Positions 33,732 through 45,130 of a stretch of 64,000 nt of DNA are shown piece by piece; within the stretch, counting starts at the first letter, position 1, and every line of letters begins with the position of its first letter. The stretch comes from Mastigias papua (lineage: Eukaryota; Cnidaria; Scyphozoa; Rhizostomeae; Mastigiidae), in NCBI GenBank assembly GCA_964019165.1, contig OZ025273.1, positions 14,924,714 to 14,988,713 of the forward strand, in the 5' to 3' direction. A program made the position numbers and the translations under genes. The notes below the pieces were generated by a model. It saw only the letters and a program-made list of their open reading frames with translations. It did not search any database and was not told where the DNA came from.

Positions 33732-34520
33732 CTACTGCTTACTATTTAACTGACTTAACATGCCAATTATCAAGTCATTTTGGTGTTTCAGATGCTGCAT
33801 CATTTGTAAGACATTTTCCTTTAAACTATTTATTTGCTGTTTCATTTGTTCCACAGATGTAGCTAATTTAACTATATCAGCACCACTCTCTCCATTCTTT
33901 CCTTCTACCCTTTGCTCTCTTAATTCTCTTGCCTTTATATTTTCTGCTAATTCTTGCTCTTTCAGCTCAATTTCCCTTTTCCTGAATTCTGTCTCAACTA
34001 CCATTCTTTCTCTTAACCATGAAATTGTGTCCTTCCCTGTATTTCTTGCCTTCTTTCCATACCCCACTGCTTCCTCCCCACTCATTCTTTTCCTTGTCTC
34101 TCCCAGAGTCTCTAAAGATTGCTGCCGCATTTCCTTAGCTTTGGCACTTTCAGCTGCTACCTTTTCTACTTTGTCTCTATCTATTGCCCTGAAATCATTT
34201 GCTGCTGTTTCAAAGAGACTTATAAGCTCATCTAAAATAGTATCTGCTTCTATCAGCTCATCAGGAGCAATACCACTTGCACGTTCTTCTTCTCTGTTCT
34301 TTGCTCTTCGCCTGTCATACAGAGCTTGAAAATGCTCCCTTACTGAACGTGAAGAAACTTCGAATTTGAGCCTCTCCATCCCATTTAATATGTCTGCCAA
34401 CCTCTTCCAGCCTTCACCCCGCTCAGCACTTCCTGGTTTTGACAACCATATTTCAGAAGCTAAAACTTCCCTCAGCATATACGTATCATGCTCTTTAGTC
34501 CATTTGAAACGTTTCCTACA
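33732..34520 (-). CDS. Harbinger Myb/SANT-like DNA-binding partner
   Basis: The N-terminal trihelix/Myb part reads RFKWTKEHDTYMLREVLASE, then GWKRLADILN and SVREHFQALY, with the spaced Trp residues of SANT-type domains. A long charged coiled-coil region (about residues 125-225, RKREIELKEQELAENIKAREL) follows. The open frame with ATG starts at 34478, but the domain clearly begins further upstream (to about 34520). There the sequence TTTGACTGTAG could be a splice acceptor, so a first exon is likely. Partners of this kind bring the transposase to the element ends and to the nucleus. Confidence 0.8.
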   Translation of the reverse strand, partial: CRKRFKWTKEHDTYMLREVLASEIWLSKPGSAERGEGWKRLADILNGMERLKFEVSSRSVREHFQALYDRRRAKNREEERASGIAPDELIEADTILDELISLFETAANDFRAIDRDKVEKVAAESAKAKEMRQQSLETLGETRKRMSGEEAVGYGKKARNTGKDTISWLRERMVVETEFRKREIELKEQELAENIKARELREQRVEGKNGESGADIVKLATSVEQMKQQINSLKENVLQMMQHLKHQNDLIIGMLSQLNSKQ

Positions 34521-36620
34521 GTCAAATCAACGCACCTCAAGACTTGCGCACGATGGAGCTCATAGTTGAGCTTCATGTAAATTAAAGTGGTGACCAGTTA
34601 AGAGAAAATCCAAGACTTATACTCTAAAACAGCCAAATTTATTGCTATGGCCTACGCACGAGCAATGGGTCTGGCATTAGGCCAATATTCCATAGCTTTC
34701 CTTGTAGTTCAATTGTCGAAAATATAAATTTATGAACAATAACCGAGAAAAAGAGTTATGTTTACTTACCCAGTAGCCTTCAAGTTTGAGGAATGAGCCA
34801 TAATATTCTAATTTCCTCTACAACGTTAGTGAACCACTGTTAACGTTCCAGTACTTTGATGGAAAACCCTAACGTTAGGGGTCTCCCCCTTCGCGCGTGC
34901 GCATTGATGAATTTCATGGTGCTAACGTTGCCGTTACCGTTCTCGTTGTGAATGCTTAAGGTCTCTATTAACACATTCAAAATAATCTATGTCTTTATAT
35001 TTAATATTTTCAATCGTAGATATTGTTGTAACATTATTACTTCTAGTTGTATTTTTAACTACCTTACTCAAGTCATTTAACATCATACGACAAATACTGT
35101 ATGTTTTAATAATTCTTCTCCATTAAAATATTAACATCTCGATACCATGGCTCATTTATAATACTATCTTTAATATATCCTTTGTCAATTATCGATTTCA
35201 CATAATCTGAATTAATATGGTATTTTATATATGATTCATTCATAATACCTGCAACATACCCGTCTTTTACTTTCAAATTTCCGGACACAAAATCACTATC
35301 TGTTGAGACTCGATCACATCTTAACTCAAAGAAATTGTTACTAAGACGTACAATCGGGCTGTTACTGTTTAGCTTTATTATGTTTTTACTCATCATATCT
35401 TCGTCGACTAATAAGGTGTTATTAACAATCTTCAATCCGCTTAAACTACCAACATTAATCATACTTGTTAGAATATTACGATTAATTGATAACATACCTT
35501 CATGATTTAATTTAATTCCATCATTTGTTTTGGGGATTACAATATCTGTTTGTAATTTAGTAATGCCTAAATTGAGTTTATTATTTGTTAATTTAAAATA
35601 AGGATTATATTCTAATATTGATTTCTTATTTACAAATGCTAATGGAGCTGATACATTTAAATTGAGTTTATAGTTATTACCCCAATAAAATGCATAGATT
35701 CGTTTATCGCTAAATAAAAATAGCCTGATGAATCACTGTAAAAAGTTGGTCCTAATCTTAATGTTAATTTATTATTACCATCAAAATACACTGATCGGGC
35801 AGTTTGATCTACTATATCCACATCAATTTTATTATTTGTATTCATTATCACTTTTGATCCAACATTATCATCGACATAATTATTTATATTCAATCTCATT
35901 TTGTTATTACTATGTAAATAAATATCCCCTGTTATTTGACCAAATAATGCCAAATATTTATCTATACTAGATATTAATTTATTTTCGTTACTATCATACC
36001 TTATACTGTCATTATCAATATTTAATTGTAAACCATGACTAGTTCTTACGATATTCTTGTCATCTAATGTTAGCCATATTTTTCCATCGCTTGATTTCAC
36101 GAAATCATCTGCCGAATAATTCAATTCCAAACGCTCTTTATTATCCATTGTGATAGAGCCACTGGTGTTATTAATAAGTGCTGATACATCAAGGCAAAGA
36201 CGGTTATTCATAAATCTGACTCCTTGACATCCGATTGCTATTGATATACAATTTTGTGAATCTCGCTCCAATCCTGGCCCGATATTCAACCATAAACTAG
36301 AATTATAGTCTGTAAAAAATTCTGAGTTTTAATTTAATTTCAATTTGTCGTCAGAATCCACTATAATAGTGCCTTGAGGGGCGCCTGTTGTTGAATCAAG
36401 TTTTACAATAGATTTAGGATTTACAGTAATCTTACTTTTTACTTAAATCTAGAATATCGTTTTTTATAGTAAATGTATCAATGTATTGTGATCTATGTAA
36501 AATAAATCTTAAATTTTTATTTTCATATAAAATGTTATTAATAAAATGAAAGTCTGAGAGACTAAATTTAGTATCATCTTTTTCACTATTATCATATTTA
36601 ATTCCATCAAGGGCTCCCAT

Positions 36621-36637
36621 ATATATTATATATTAGA
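36621..36637 (-). promoter_or_regulatory. AT-rich pre-start motif before fibre gene
   Basis: TATATATTATATATTAG lies immediately upstream of the fibre ATG and matches the capsid-gene motif. Confidence 0.45.
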
Positions 36638-36736
36638 TATTAGAATAATTGATACAATTTATTATTGTTAAAATAATAAATGGAAATGTCATTTCAAATG
36701 TCATCTTTTTAATAACATATATTATAGTATGTGTCA

Positions 36737-37726
36737 TTATATAATATATTTGAATGTTATTGGAACATGATCTATATTATATCGTTTTGAACACAAGACA
36801 TGATGATGCAACTTAATATCACTTTCAGTCATACGCCTATTTTTATATAATAAAAAACATGCAATAGTACCATCCATACCACTAACCCCTGATGGATTCA
36901 AGTCTGAAAACGTTAATTTATTCGATCCTACGCTCTGCCTACTAGTAAAATTAGCTATAATTTTTCCATTACAGTAGACATATGATGTTTCACTCGGTAA
37001 ATTCCAATGACATGACAAACAAATCCATTAATTTAAATCACTCGCATTTGCTTTCGATTTAAATGATGCGATTGGTGTATGGCCATTCACATTATTAGAA
37101 CCTACTGTAATAAAATCATTTACAGTTCCAGATATCACCAAATTTCCAGTTGCGAGGCCTAAAAACTTGTCATATCCAGCATTGTCATGGCCCAATATAC
37201 CATTAATCCAATAATGACTAGGGATACTATTTAATTTATATACAATAAATATATTTACAATATCTTTTTCACCAACTGCTGGATTTAAATCAATATCAGG
37301 AATCATTCTTTATGGGCCGTTAAACGATAAATAATAACGATTATTTACACGGGCTGATTTAGTACTTAACGTTGGATGTAACGATGTTGATGTTTGTTCA
37401 GCATCAGATTGACTCAAAGATTGATCAAACAGTTTAGCCACTTTTCTCGTTGGTGAATCATAAGTCAATTTGTGTGAATTTGCTGTATCAATTTTATAAA
37501 ATGCTGTTGCTTTTTGATAATATTCCCAAAACAAAGTCTCTGATAATTGACTATAAGTATAATTTAATAGACATTCCATATTTATAGCATATTTTAAATT
37601 AGTAGATTGATTTATACAAATAGTTAGCAAATTATTAATACATCTACCGTTCATATTTATATATTCTCGTTTTTTATGGAACTCATCTGAATGATGAATT
37701 TTATCTATACAGTGAAAATTTCCCAT
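36737..37726 (-). pseudogene. Lectin-like (concanavalin A/LamG-type) element protein, two in-frame stops
   Basis: 330 codons in one frame, interrupted only by TAA at 37310 and 37028. The N-terminal part is helical (about residues 1-115). The C-terminal 200 residues have VNIFIVYKLNS, NGILGHDNAGYDKFLG, VYCNGKIIANFTS and LTFSDLNPSGVSGMDGTIA. This order of strands and the DG/NG turns fits a concanavalin-like jellyroll, a type I recognise from Polinton-like genes in invertebrate genomes. It lies between protease and fibre. A role in binding host surface glycans is inferred. With only two point stops it looks recently lost. Confidence 0.62.
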
Positions 37727-38078
37727 TTATATATATTTAATTATACTTATTGAAAAAATCCATAATTATTTTTTTATTATATTCTATATTAACCAGTGAA
37801 AAATGTTTCACTATATCATAATAAGAAGCAGAATGATATCGATAATAAATAAAATGTAAACAATAAAAGCCACAGGCTTTGGAATAATACGACTAAAATT
37901 GTGTATTATTATATGTATATGAATAATTTTGGGATATAATTTGAGGTGGTTTTAAACCATACGAGTCGAAATATTCAATTTTGTTTTTATTATAGTAAAA
38001 CGCTGTCCAATGAGTGCCGTTTGTTGGTGAATTATAATCATCTAAATTAATAATGTAAAATTTATTTGGTTTTATCAT

Positions 38079-41000
38079 CAATCAATCAAGGTATTCCATC
38101 CTCGGACAGAGAGTTGGATGCAATGCCTCTCCACTCATCGCGATGATACGTAGCTCTTACTGCTTCTGCATACTTCAAGCCTGTCCACTGACTGATGTTG
38201 TTAGACCAGGTAGCCTTAGGTCTTCCTCTTCCTCTTCTGCCATTCACTTTTCCTTCCAACAATGTACGTTGTAATGTGCTGTGCCTTACAAAGTGTCCAA
38301 AATATTTCAATTTCTTTATCTGAATACTTTTATATAAATCAGTACTGTTGCCAACTTTGCAGTACACATGTTCATTCCTGACTTTACATGTCCATGAAAT
38401 TCTGAGCATTCTCCGGTAGCACCAAATTTCGAAAGATTTTAATCTTTTACACATAAGCTTTGATATGGACCATGTTTCTGCTCCATGTGTTAATATAGAC
38501 AATATGTAACATCGAAGGATGCTTTTTCTTGTATCAAATGATATCATTCTGGATGTTAGTACCTTACTCATTCTGCAGACAGTTGTTTTTGCTATACCAA
38601 TACGTCTTTTTATTTCGTCATCACATTTTCCATCTTCTGTTATAAAATGTCCCAAATAAGTAAATTTTGCCTCTTGTTCTATTTCTGTACCATCTATGGT
38701 AATGCTGACTTGTGGTTTATTGGCTACCCTACTGATGACCATTAGTTTTGTCTTTTTGGCATTTATTTTCATACTATATACTTTTCCAAAGTCATTTATT
38801 TTATTCACTATGGCCTGCAGATCTTCCAATGTGTCAGCAAGCAGGACTGTATCATGTGGGTATCTCAGATTATTGATGTTAAGGCCATCTATTGTTACTC
38901 CTTTGCAGTCCTCAATCTGTCTGAAAATCTTCTCTGTATATAAATTGAAAAGACACGGGGAAAGAACACATCCTTGCCTAACTCCTCGTTTGATCTTGAC
39001 TTCATCCGACATATTCTCCTCTAAACGTATGTATGCTTTCTGCGTCCAATATAAGCTTCAATCAATCGAACATCTTTTCCATCTATTCCAATGTCGGTCA
39101 TACAGTCTATTAACTTCTCATGATTGACTCGGTCTAAAGCTTTTTCATAATCTATAAAGCATAAATAAACTTCTTTGTTCATTTCACAATAGCGTTCGTA
39201 GATCATTCTCAAATTGAAAATGCCCTCACGAGTCCCTTTCCCAGTCATAAATCCACTTTGCAAGCTATTAATTTCTTGTTAAATTTTTTCTCTGTTTCTG
39301 AGCAATATTATTCTTAGGATCAGTTTCAAAAGATGACTCGTTAAACTTAATGTCCTGTATTCTGTGCACATTGTAGCCTTTGGCTTCTTTGGTATTCTAA
39401 TAAATATTCATTCAGTCATGGTGGATGGTATATAACTGGCATTATAAATTTCATTTACTAGTTTATGAATGACTTCAAGGCCAAATTCATCTAATGCTTT
39501 TATCATCTCCGATGTCAATTGGTCACCACCAGGAGCTTTGCCTGATTTTAGTTCTTTTACAGCTTTTTCAACCTCTGATAATAATATTTCTTCTCCATCT
39601 ACGTTCTGAACTAATGGGGGATTCCCTCTCTTGTCATTGTATAGCTCACTCACATATTCTTCCCATCTCGATTTTATTTGGTGTGCTTCAAATAAGGTTT
39701 TACCATCTTTATCTCTAATGCAATTGCTGGTTCTCTTTTTGTACCCTTGACCTGTTATCTCCTTCACTTTCTTGTGCATTTCACTTGATTTGTGTTGTTT
39801 GTCTAGTTGTTCCACTTCTTCACACTTATTATCCAACCATTCATCCTTTGCTTTTCTACATTCGTTTGTTATTTCCTTATTAATACGCTCATATTTTTCC
39901 AGACTGACATTCTTCATTTTCTTTCTTTCCGAAATCTTCTCCAAAATTTTCTCAGTCATCCATGTTTGCTTTGCTTTTCTTTTTGCCCTTGGTAATACCT
40001 CTTCTGCAGCTTTCGTCATGCTTTCTTTAAGTGCATTCCACATGTGTTCAATTTTCTCTTCTGTGTCTATCTGAATTTGTTCCTCATTCATGAGTCTATT
40101 AAATTTATTCTGTACCAAGATGTTATATTCTAGTCTGATGTTTTCATCCTTCAGCATGTTGAAATCCAGATGAACTATAGATTGCCTTTTCTTTATCTGT
40201 TTCAATTTTATATCTATTTTCATTGTCACTGGATTGTGATCTGAATCAATGTCAGCACCCGGATATGTCTTTACTTGTGTAATGCAATTTCTATATCTTT
40301 GATTAACAAGTATATAATCAATTTGATTACGATGTATGTCACCAGGGCTCTTCCATGTGTACAATCTCCTCTTTGGTTGTTGAAATAATGAATTAGCGAT
40401 CGCTAAATTCTATGCCCAGCAGAAATTGATCAATTTTGCACCGTATAACTTTCTTTTTCCCAATCCATGCTTACCCGTTACTGGATATTCATATTGGCTC
40501 CCTACTTTGGCATTCCAATCACCCATTATAATCACGATTTCTCCAGATTTGGTGTAGCTCATCACTTTAATGATGCTTTCATAGAATTCCTCCTGTTCTT
40601 CATCATTGTGACTCGAGGTTAGTGCATACACGTGTATGACATTAATGTTAAAAGGCTTTCCTGATAATTTTATCATTATAAGTCTGTCTGATACTGGCCA
40701 GAACCCGATTAGAGAGTCAGGAACACATTTTTTCAACATAAATCTAACTCCATATTTATGCTCATTACCACCAGAGTATATAAAGTCATATTCACCATCG
40801 ATTATCCTACCATCATTTGTCCACCTTGTTTCGGCTACCCCAAGAATGCCTAGGTTCATTTATTTCATGTCATGTTTGAGGTTATCATATTTACCTGATT
40901 TGAATAAGGTTCTAATATTCCATGTGCCAATTCTAAGCATTTTCTTTCTAGTGTTCAGTTGCCTTATATCAGATTTACACCTTCCACTAAGTGGTTTTAA

Positions 41001-41563
41001 ATGTGAATCGTCATTCATTTTGCAGAGCTCCCTATTGGCTGGAAAGAATACGCCTCCTCTGTCGTCATGAGAAGACATTTCCGCAGAGGTACCAGATTTG
41101 TCTTCTATATCATCACTACCTCTTTTTCTCATCAAACATTGCTAACTATGGGATTGATACTTGGTAGGATCCCAAACCTTTCCAAGGTGACTAGCCTCTT
41201 ATTTACTTTCGTCGAAGAGTGCCCTGACGAGTCACATCATCTTGCTGTTGCATCTAAGAGCCATTGACCTCAGGTTAGGTTCATCTGCCTCTTTCGCTGT
41301 TCCAGTCTTTGTGCACTTAGCGGGGCGACGTTCCCTAGACCACACCAGCAAAAGCTGGTGGGCACCTCACTTAGTTTAGTCCGACAGTCGAATCGGTGTA
41401 CCAGGGTATGGCCGTTGGTGTGCACTACCAACTTCTTGGAGCCATAAGTGAGATTTTGGGGTTTGTGGAGGACCAATACATACAACCCTCAACTATATTT
41501 AGCTAGATGAGCGACTGGATGCATGCAGAGGTGCTACCTCTCACTAACTACCCCATATACCCC
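38079..41563 (-). mobile_element. RTE-like LINE retrotransposon
   Basis: An 11-bp direct repeat GGTTTTATCAT (38068-38078 and 41564-41574) flanks the insert. Its 3' end (at 38079 on the minus strand) is the short repeat TTGATTGATTG in place of poly-A, which is common in RTE-type LINEs. It has about 430 bp of 5' leader, an endonuclease, a reverse transcriptase and a basic tail. Confidence 0.88.
38086..41135 (-). pseudogene. RTE-like endonuclease/reverse transcriptase, multiply broken
   Basis: Starts at about 41135. The endonuclease reads RIGTWNIRTLF, GVAETRWT, IMGDWNAKVGS and DSDHNPVTM, the motifs of the APE-type LINE nuclease. A linker follows. The RT part reads GKAPGGDQLTSEMIK, QSGFMTGKGTREGIF, LCFIDYEKALDRV and RQGCVLSPCLFNLY. 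The catalytic YADD box is degraded (RYPHDTVLLAD). The C-terminal YFGHFVR and GRRGRGRP region is typical of the clade. A stop lies at about 40860 and frame changes near 40405, 39400, 39270 and 39015. Clearly dead. The N-terminal part is often annotated as craniofacial development protein 2-like in animal genomes. Confidence 0.88.
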
Positions 41564-41687
41564 GGTTTTATCATATGAGTTGTTAATTGATCTTTCGCGC
41601 AAATGCCAGCTAATCGATCATTTATACGCATTTGAACAATCCATCTTTGTAAATAATCATTACTTGTTGAAGTGTCTTTAAATTTTA

Positions 41688-42480
41688 AAGGAGGATATTC
41701 AGTAATGGCACGTTTTTGAAGGGGCTTTCCTTCTCAAAAAGTATTCCTTCTCCTTTTTTTAATCTCTCTTTTTTTACTCCATACCCCTTTATTTCTTGCT
41801 CATCATAAAATGCGGGTGGATTATAGGGCTCCCATATCTTATTTATTAAAGCTGTGCCTTCAGGTTGTTTAATCACAGGCTGTTGAGAATTTTGCGGAAT
41901 CGGTATTTTTTCTCGATGTGTTTTATACCCACCGTTTGGCGTATTATGCAGGCCTTATCCAATTAACGCCGAAATTAACAATGGCAAACCGACACTGGCC
42001 AAGAACGACGCTAAAATCCCTCCTGATTGACCATTACCGGTCATCATAATTTTATCACATTTTTCTTTTTCTACTTTTTTCATGTTATTTAACTCATTGC
42101 TTATAACAGCCATTGCTTTTATAATATCACCTGTTTTTCAGTCAATTACTCCATTTCCAATTAATGACTTTAACCCCAATTCCCCTAAAACATTAGATAT
42201 ACCTTATATTACGCCTGGTATTACACTCTTAGTTTGAATTGGAGCTGATTTACTAGCAATTTTTGTCAAAGCTAGTAAAATAGATGATAATATACTACCA
42301 CCGTCTTGTTTCATATCTCGAAAATTTCTTTAAAACTTATTATAGTCGGTTTTCCTTTCATGATTCGATTATACTGTGTTTTATTTACGTAAGTTTTACT
42401 ACCAATTTTTTCATCTGATAACTGGACTTTCAAATTAATAATTTATTTTACAAATGATTTAGTTAAACGTTTTAAATGTG
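41688..42480 (-). pseudogene. pVI-like minor virion gene of copy B, cut by a LINE
   Basis: The minus strand from 42480 reads KTYVNKTQYNRIMKGKP, then a shift, then KQDGGSILSSILLALTKIA, IKAMAVISNELN and GNGQSGGILASFLASVGLP. A long tail follows (41685-41876, INKIWEPYNPPAFYDEQEIK). Several in-frame stops and at least one frameshift are present. The first ~25 codons lie beyond the inserted LINE, near 45250. The tail confirms that copy A's version is frameshifted near base 510. Confidence 0.65.
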
Positions 42481-42521
42481 TAGCTGCTCCGCCTACTGAA
42501 ATACGATATGTCGCTCGTCTG

Positions 42522-45038
42522 TTGAGATCTAAGCTAAACCAGAAATCTGATTCCTCCAATACTATTTCTTCCATCTCGCATGGCGATCATGACAAGTTCA
42601 TTTCTAGAAATTTCTGGGGCTTTGTAAAACGGATTGTTGAAAGGCCACTCAAGATCTTACCATCCTTTTCTCATAAAGTATGTACAGACTACTTTCATAA
42701 GCTCTTCTCTTCTGTTTCACCTAATCGACAATTTCCAATCCCTAGCTGGTTTCCTTCACTACCACAGCCCACTGTTACTTTTTCTTGTGAACCCCCGTCT
42801 TATGACAAGGTCACGAGGGTCATTCGTAGAATGAAAGCATCCGGTAGTCCCTGCCCCCTAGATCAGATTTCAATCATCTGCTTTAAACGGTGCCCTTTTC
42901 TGCGCACTGTGATCACGAGAATCTTCCGCATCATTTGGACGTCAGGAAATATTCCACACGAATGGAAAAAGGCTTGCACAATTTTAGTCCACAAGAAAGG
43001 CAACAGTGATGATCCTGCAAACTTTAGACCCATCACTTTAGAAACTGTCCCTTTGAAGATATTTACTTCTTGCTTACGTGATTCCATTTACTCTTTCCTC
43101 ACGCAAAACGGCCTAATAGAACAGAAAATACAAAAAGGATTTACTCATGGGGTCTCTGGCGTGTTGGAACATACATCCATGATGGCCTTTGTAATCAATA
43201 AAGCACGGTTAAAGCAGCGCTCAATAATAGTTACTTTGCTTGACCTCAAAAATGCTTTTGGAGAGGTCCATCACAATCTTATCAAGAGTGTCCTTGAATA
43301 CCATCACATCCCTGAATCGCTGCAACTTCTTATTGCCAATCTTTACACTGACTTCCATTCGCATATTATTTCAGATAGTTTTTCCACTCCAGCTATTCCC
43401 TTTAACCGTGGTGTGCTTCAAGGCGATTGTCTTAGCCCCCTCATATTTAATTTGTGCTTTAATACCTTCATTCAATTCATTAAACAGGAAAAGTATAATC
43501 AGTTCGGTTTCTCTCCTCATGATGAAAATGACCGCTTATTTCATCCGGTTCATTGGTTTCAATTTGCAGATGACGCGGCTGTAATTACTACTAATGAAAG
43601 AGAAAATCAATTATTACTAAATTGTTTCTCGAGATGGTGTCAGTGGGCCGGTATGGTAATTCGTGTGGACAAATGTACTACCTTTGGGATTAAGAAGTTT
43701 TCCACTAGCTCACTTCAATTTCAACCTAAGCTCTTGATCAATTCTGAACTCATTCCTCCTGTAAAACAAGGTGAATCCTTCAAATACCTAGGAAGATACT
43801 TCAACTTTGATATGGACAACAAGGACCATAAAGAACTTGTTAAATCAAGTCTTCAAACAATGCTTAAAACTATTGACTCATTAAATATTCATCCCAGAAA
43901 CAGGTTACTTTTATATGATCGGTATGTTCTTTCAAAACTTTCTTGGCATTTAACAGTAACAGATTTAGGTAAAACATGGATATGTGAAAACCTTGATAAC
44001 ATTGTAACAAAGTATGTTCGCCAATGGCTTGATCTTCCAATTTCTGCAACATTAAGTTCTATTATTCCTTCACGTAATTATTTTGGACAAGCTTTCCAGT
44101 TACCCTCTATAAAATTTCTACAATGTCAGACAACACTACGATCTTCTTTGAAGTCATCCTGTGATGAAACAATAACCAAATTATGGAGAAATACTAACTC
44201 AGGGGCAAATATTCAATACGATATTTACTCAAACACAAAACAGGTTTTGAAATCCATTCGTGCTGAACACACCAATAGACTTCAGACTCAGTTAAAGTCA
44301 CAGGGATTCATTATATCATTCCTCCTTGAGCACTCCCTACAAAAGCTGACTTCGCTGTGGTCTAAGGCCCAAAGCAAACTACCACAAAATATCTTCAATT
44401 TTACCATCAAGTATCTAAACAACACGCTGGCTACTAGAAAGAACCTCTCTCTATGGAACCTTTCAGCTACGTCTGATTGTTCTTTTTGCCTTAAGCCTGA
44501 GTCACTCCTTCATATTGTTGCTGGTTGCAACACGTATCTAACTGAAGGGCGTTTCACATGGAGACATAACTCTGCTTTAAAATTTCTCGCTGAAACGCTT
44601 CAGTCCATACAACATGCAAAACTATATGTCGACCTCCCTGGCTACCTTTCTCCCTGCATCGTTACTGGCAATAGTCTTCGCCCTGACATTCTTCTGTCAA
44701 CAGCTGACAATATCCTGTATATCATAGAATTAACTGTGGGCTTCGAAACTAATTTAAACAATAATGCTCATCGAAAAGAACTCAAATATCGTCCCCTTCT
44801 ATCTGATCTTGCCACTGATTATAAGGAAATAAAATTCGTAAACCTCTGCATTAGCTGCCTTGGGATATTTGGTACTTCATCAAATTCGTTTCTTAAAATG
44901 TGTAATGACAGTGGTATCGACACTCACCATCTCAACTTTATCATTTCTAAGTTGTCAACCATAGTCATACGCACAACATACTACATCTTTTGCATGAGAA
45001 ACAAACCATGGTGTGATCCGGAGCTCCTTACCACCTAA
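42522..45038 (+). CDS. RLE-type LINE reverse transcriptase/endonuclease, uninterrupted
   Basis: 838 codons without a stop, starting at a non-ATG codon; the frame is open upstream to the truncation. The RT has WKKACTILVHKKGNSDDPANFRPI, LLDLKNAFGEVHHN, GVLQGDCLSPLIF and FQFADDAAV with the catalytic FADD. Near residue 657 comes the CCHC knuckle CSFC-x7-H-x4-C. Then follow RPDILL and, 13 residues later, IELTVGFETN, the layout of the restriction-like endonuclease of R2/NeSL-type LINEs. The uninterrupted frame indicates a young copy. Such enzymes reverse-transcribe at the nick they make. Whether this family is site-specific cannot be told from one copy. Confidence 0.88.
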   Translation: MRSKLNQKSDSSNTISSISHGDHDKFISRNFWGFVKRIVERPLKILPSFSHKVCTDYFHKLFSSVSPNRQFPIPSWFPSLPQPTVTFSCEPPSYDKVTRVIRRMKASGSPCPLDQISIICFKRCPFLRTVITRIFRIIWTSGNIPHEWKKACTILVHKKGNSDDPANFRPITLETVPLKIFTSCLRDSIYSFLTQNGLIEQKIQKGFTHGVSGVLEHTSMMAFVINKARLKQRSIIVTLLDLKNAFGEVHHNLIKSVLEYHHIPESLQLLIANLYTDFHSHIISDSFSTPAIPFNRGVLQGDCLSPLIFNLCFNTFIQFIKQEKYNQFGFSPHDENDRLFHPVHWFQFADDAAVITTNERENQLLLNCFSRWCQWAGMVIRVDKCTTFGIKKFSTSSLQFQPKLLINSELIPPVKQGESFKYLGRYFNFDMDNKDHKELVKSSLQTMLKTIDSLNIHPRNRLLLYDRYVLSKLSWHLTVTDLGKTWICENLDNIVTKYVRQWLDLPISATLSSIIPSRNYFGQAFQLPSIKFLQCQTTLRSSLKSSCDETITKLWRNTNSGANIQYDIYSNTKQVLKSIRAEHTNRLQTQLKSQGFIISFLLEHSLQKLTSLWSKAQSKLPQNIFNFTIKYLNNTLATRKNLSLWNLSATSDCSFCLKPESLLHIVAGCNTYLTEGRFTWRHNSALKFLAETLQSIQHAKLYVDLPGYLSPCIVTGNSLRPDILLSTADNILYIIELTVGFETNLNNNAHRKELKYRPLLSDLATDYKEIKFVNLCISCLGIFGTSSNSFLKMCNDSGIDTHHLNFIISKLSTIVIRTTYYIFCMRNKPWCDPELLTT

Positions 45039-45049
45039 ATTATCCTCGG

Positions 45050-45130
45050 TTTTTTTTTTTTTTTTTTTTGTTTTTTTTTTTTTTTGTTTGTTTGTTTTTC
45101 CAATTTTCCAATTTTCCAATTCATTTTTTT
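45050..45130 (+). repeat. Low-complexity T-rich tract in LINE 3' region
   Basis: Long T-runs, a (TTTG)n stretch, then three copies of AATTTTCC. They lie just after the LINE stop codon. Confidence 0.8.

Larger units (their letters stand above)
32113..34966 (+). mobile_element. PIF/Harbinger DNA transposon with two genes
   Basis: Terminal inverted repeats AGAGACCTTAAGCATTCAC are perfect for 19 bp and extend imperfectly to about 45 bp (ACGGAAACGATAACGG against ACGAGAACGGTAACGG). They are flanked by a 3-bp duplication ATT (32110-32112 and 34967-34969). A 3-bp target is typical of the family. Its removal restores the fibre gene frame exactly. It carries a DDE transposase (plus) and a Myb/SANT-type partner (minus). 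Confidence 0.93.
31487..36620 (-). pseudogene. Fibre-like gene with shaft-type repeats and lectin-like C-terminus, split by Harbinger
   Basis: Without the inserted transposon (32113-34966) the gene is about 2.3 kb (about 750 codons). After an N-terminal head (MGALDGIKYDNSEKD) comes a long row of short beta repeats of about 15-20 residues. They have alternating hydrophobic positions and turn motifs such as NIGPGLERDS, NNRLCLDVS, HGLQLNIDN, NNKMRLNINN and GNNKLTLRLG, much like the shaft repeats of adenovirus or phage fibres. The C-terminal part (31487-31777) reads FTGSLYVIVYFAGNK and FNGKLHDFSYLFGVYDD, resembling a concanavalin/LamG-like fold. A stop near 36330 and shifts near 36435, 35500, 35100 and 31798 inactivate it. 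Host attachment is inferred. Confidence 0.55.
37893..41700 (-). pseudogene. Adenain-like protease of copy B, split by an RTE-like LINE
   Basis: The N-terminal half lies at about 41575-41700 (LQRWIVQMRINDRLAG). The C-terminal half lies at 37893-38078, with GTHWTAFYY (catalytic His) and IEYFDSYGLKPP (Asp). They are separated by a LINE (38079-41563) inserted with an 11-bp target duplication. The C-terminal part containing the catalytic Cys is missing: a stop follows at 37893. The two halves align with copy A's protease fragment at 1-309. Confidence 0.8.

Noticed and set aside
33760..34329. 189-codon plus-strand frame opposite the Myb-like gene
   Set aside because: Ser/Phe-rich antisense shadow of the coiled-coil coding region, with no domain.
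38696..39127. 143-codon plus-strand frame opposite the RTE-like RT
   Set aside because: Antisense of a clear reverse transcriptase segment; no protein signature.
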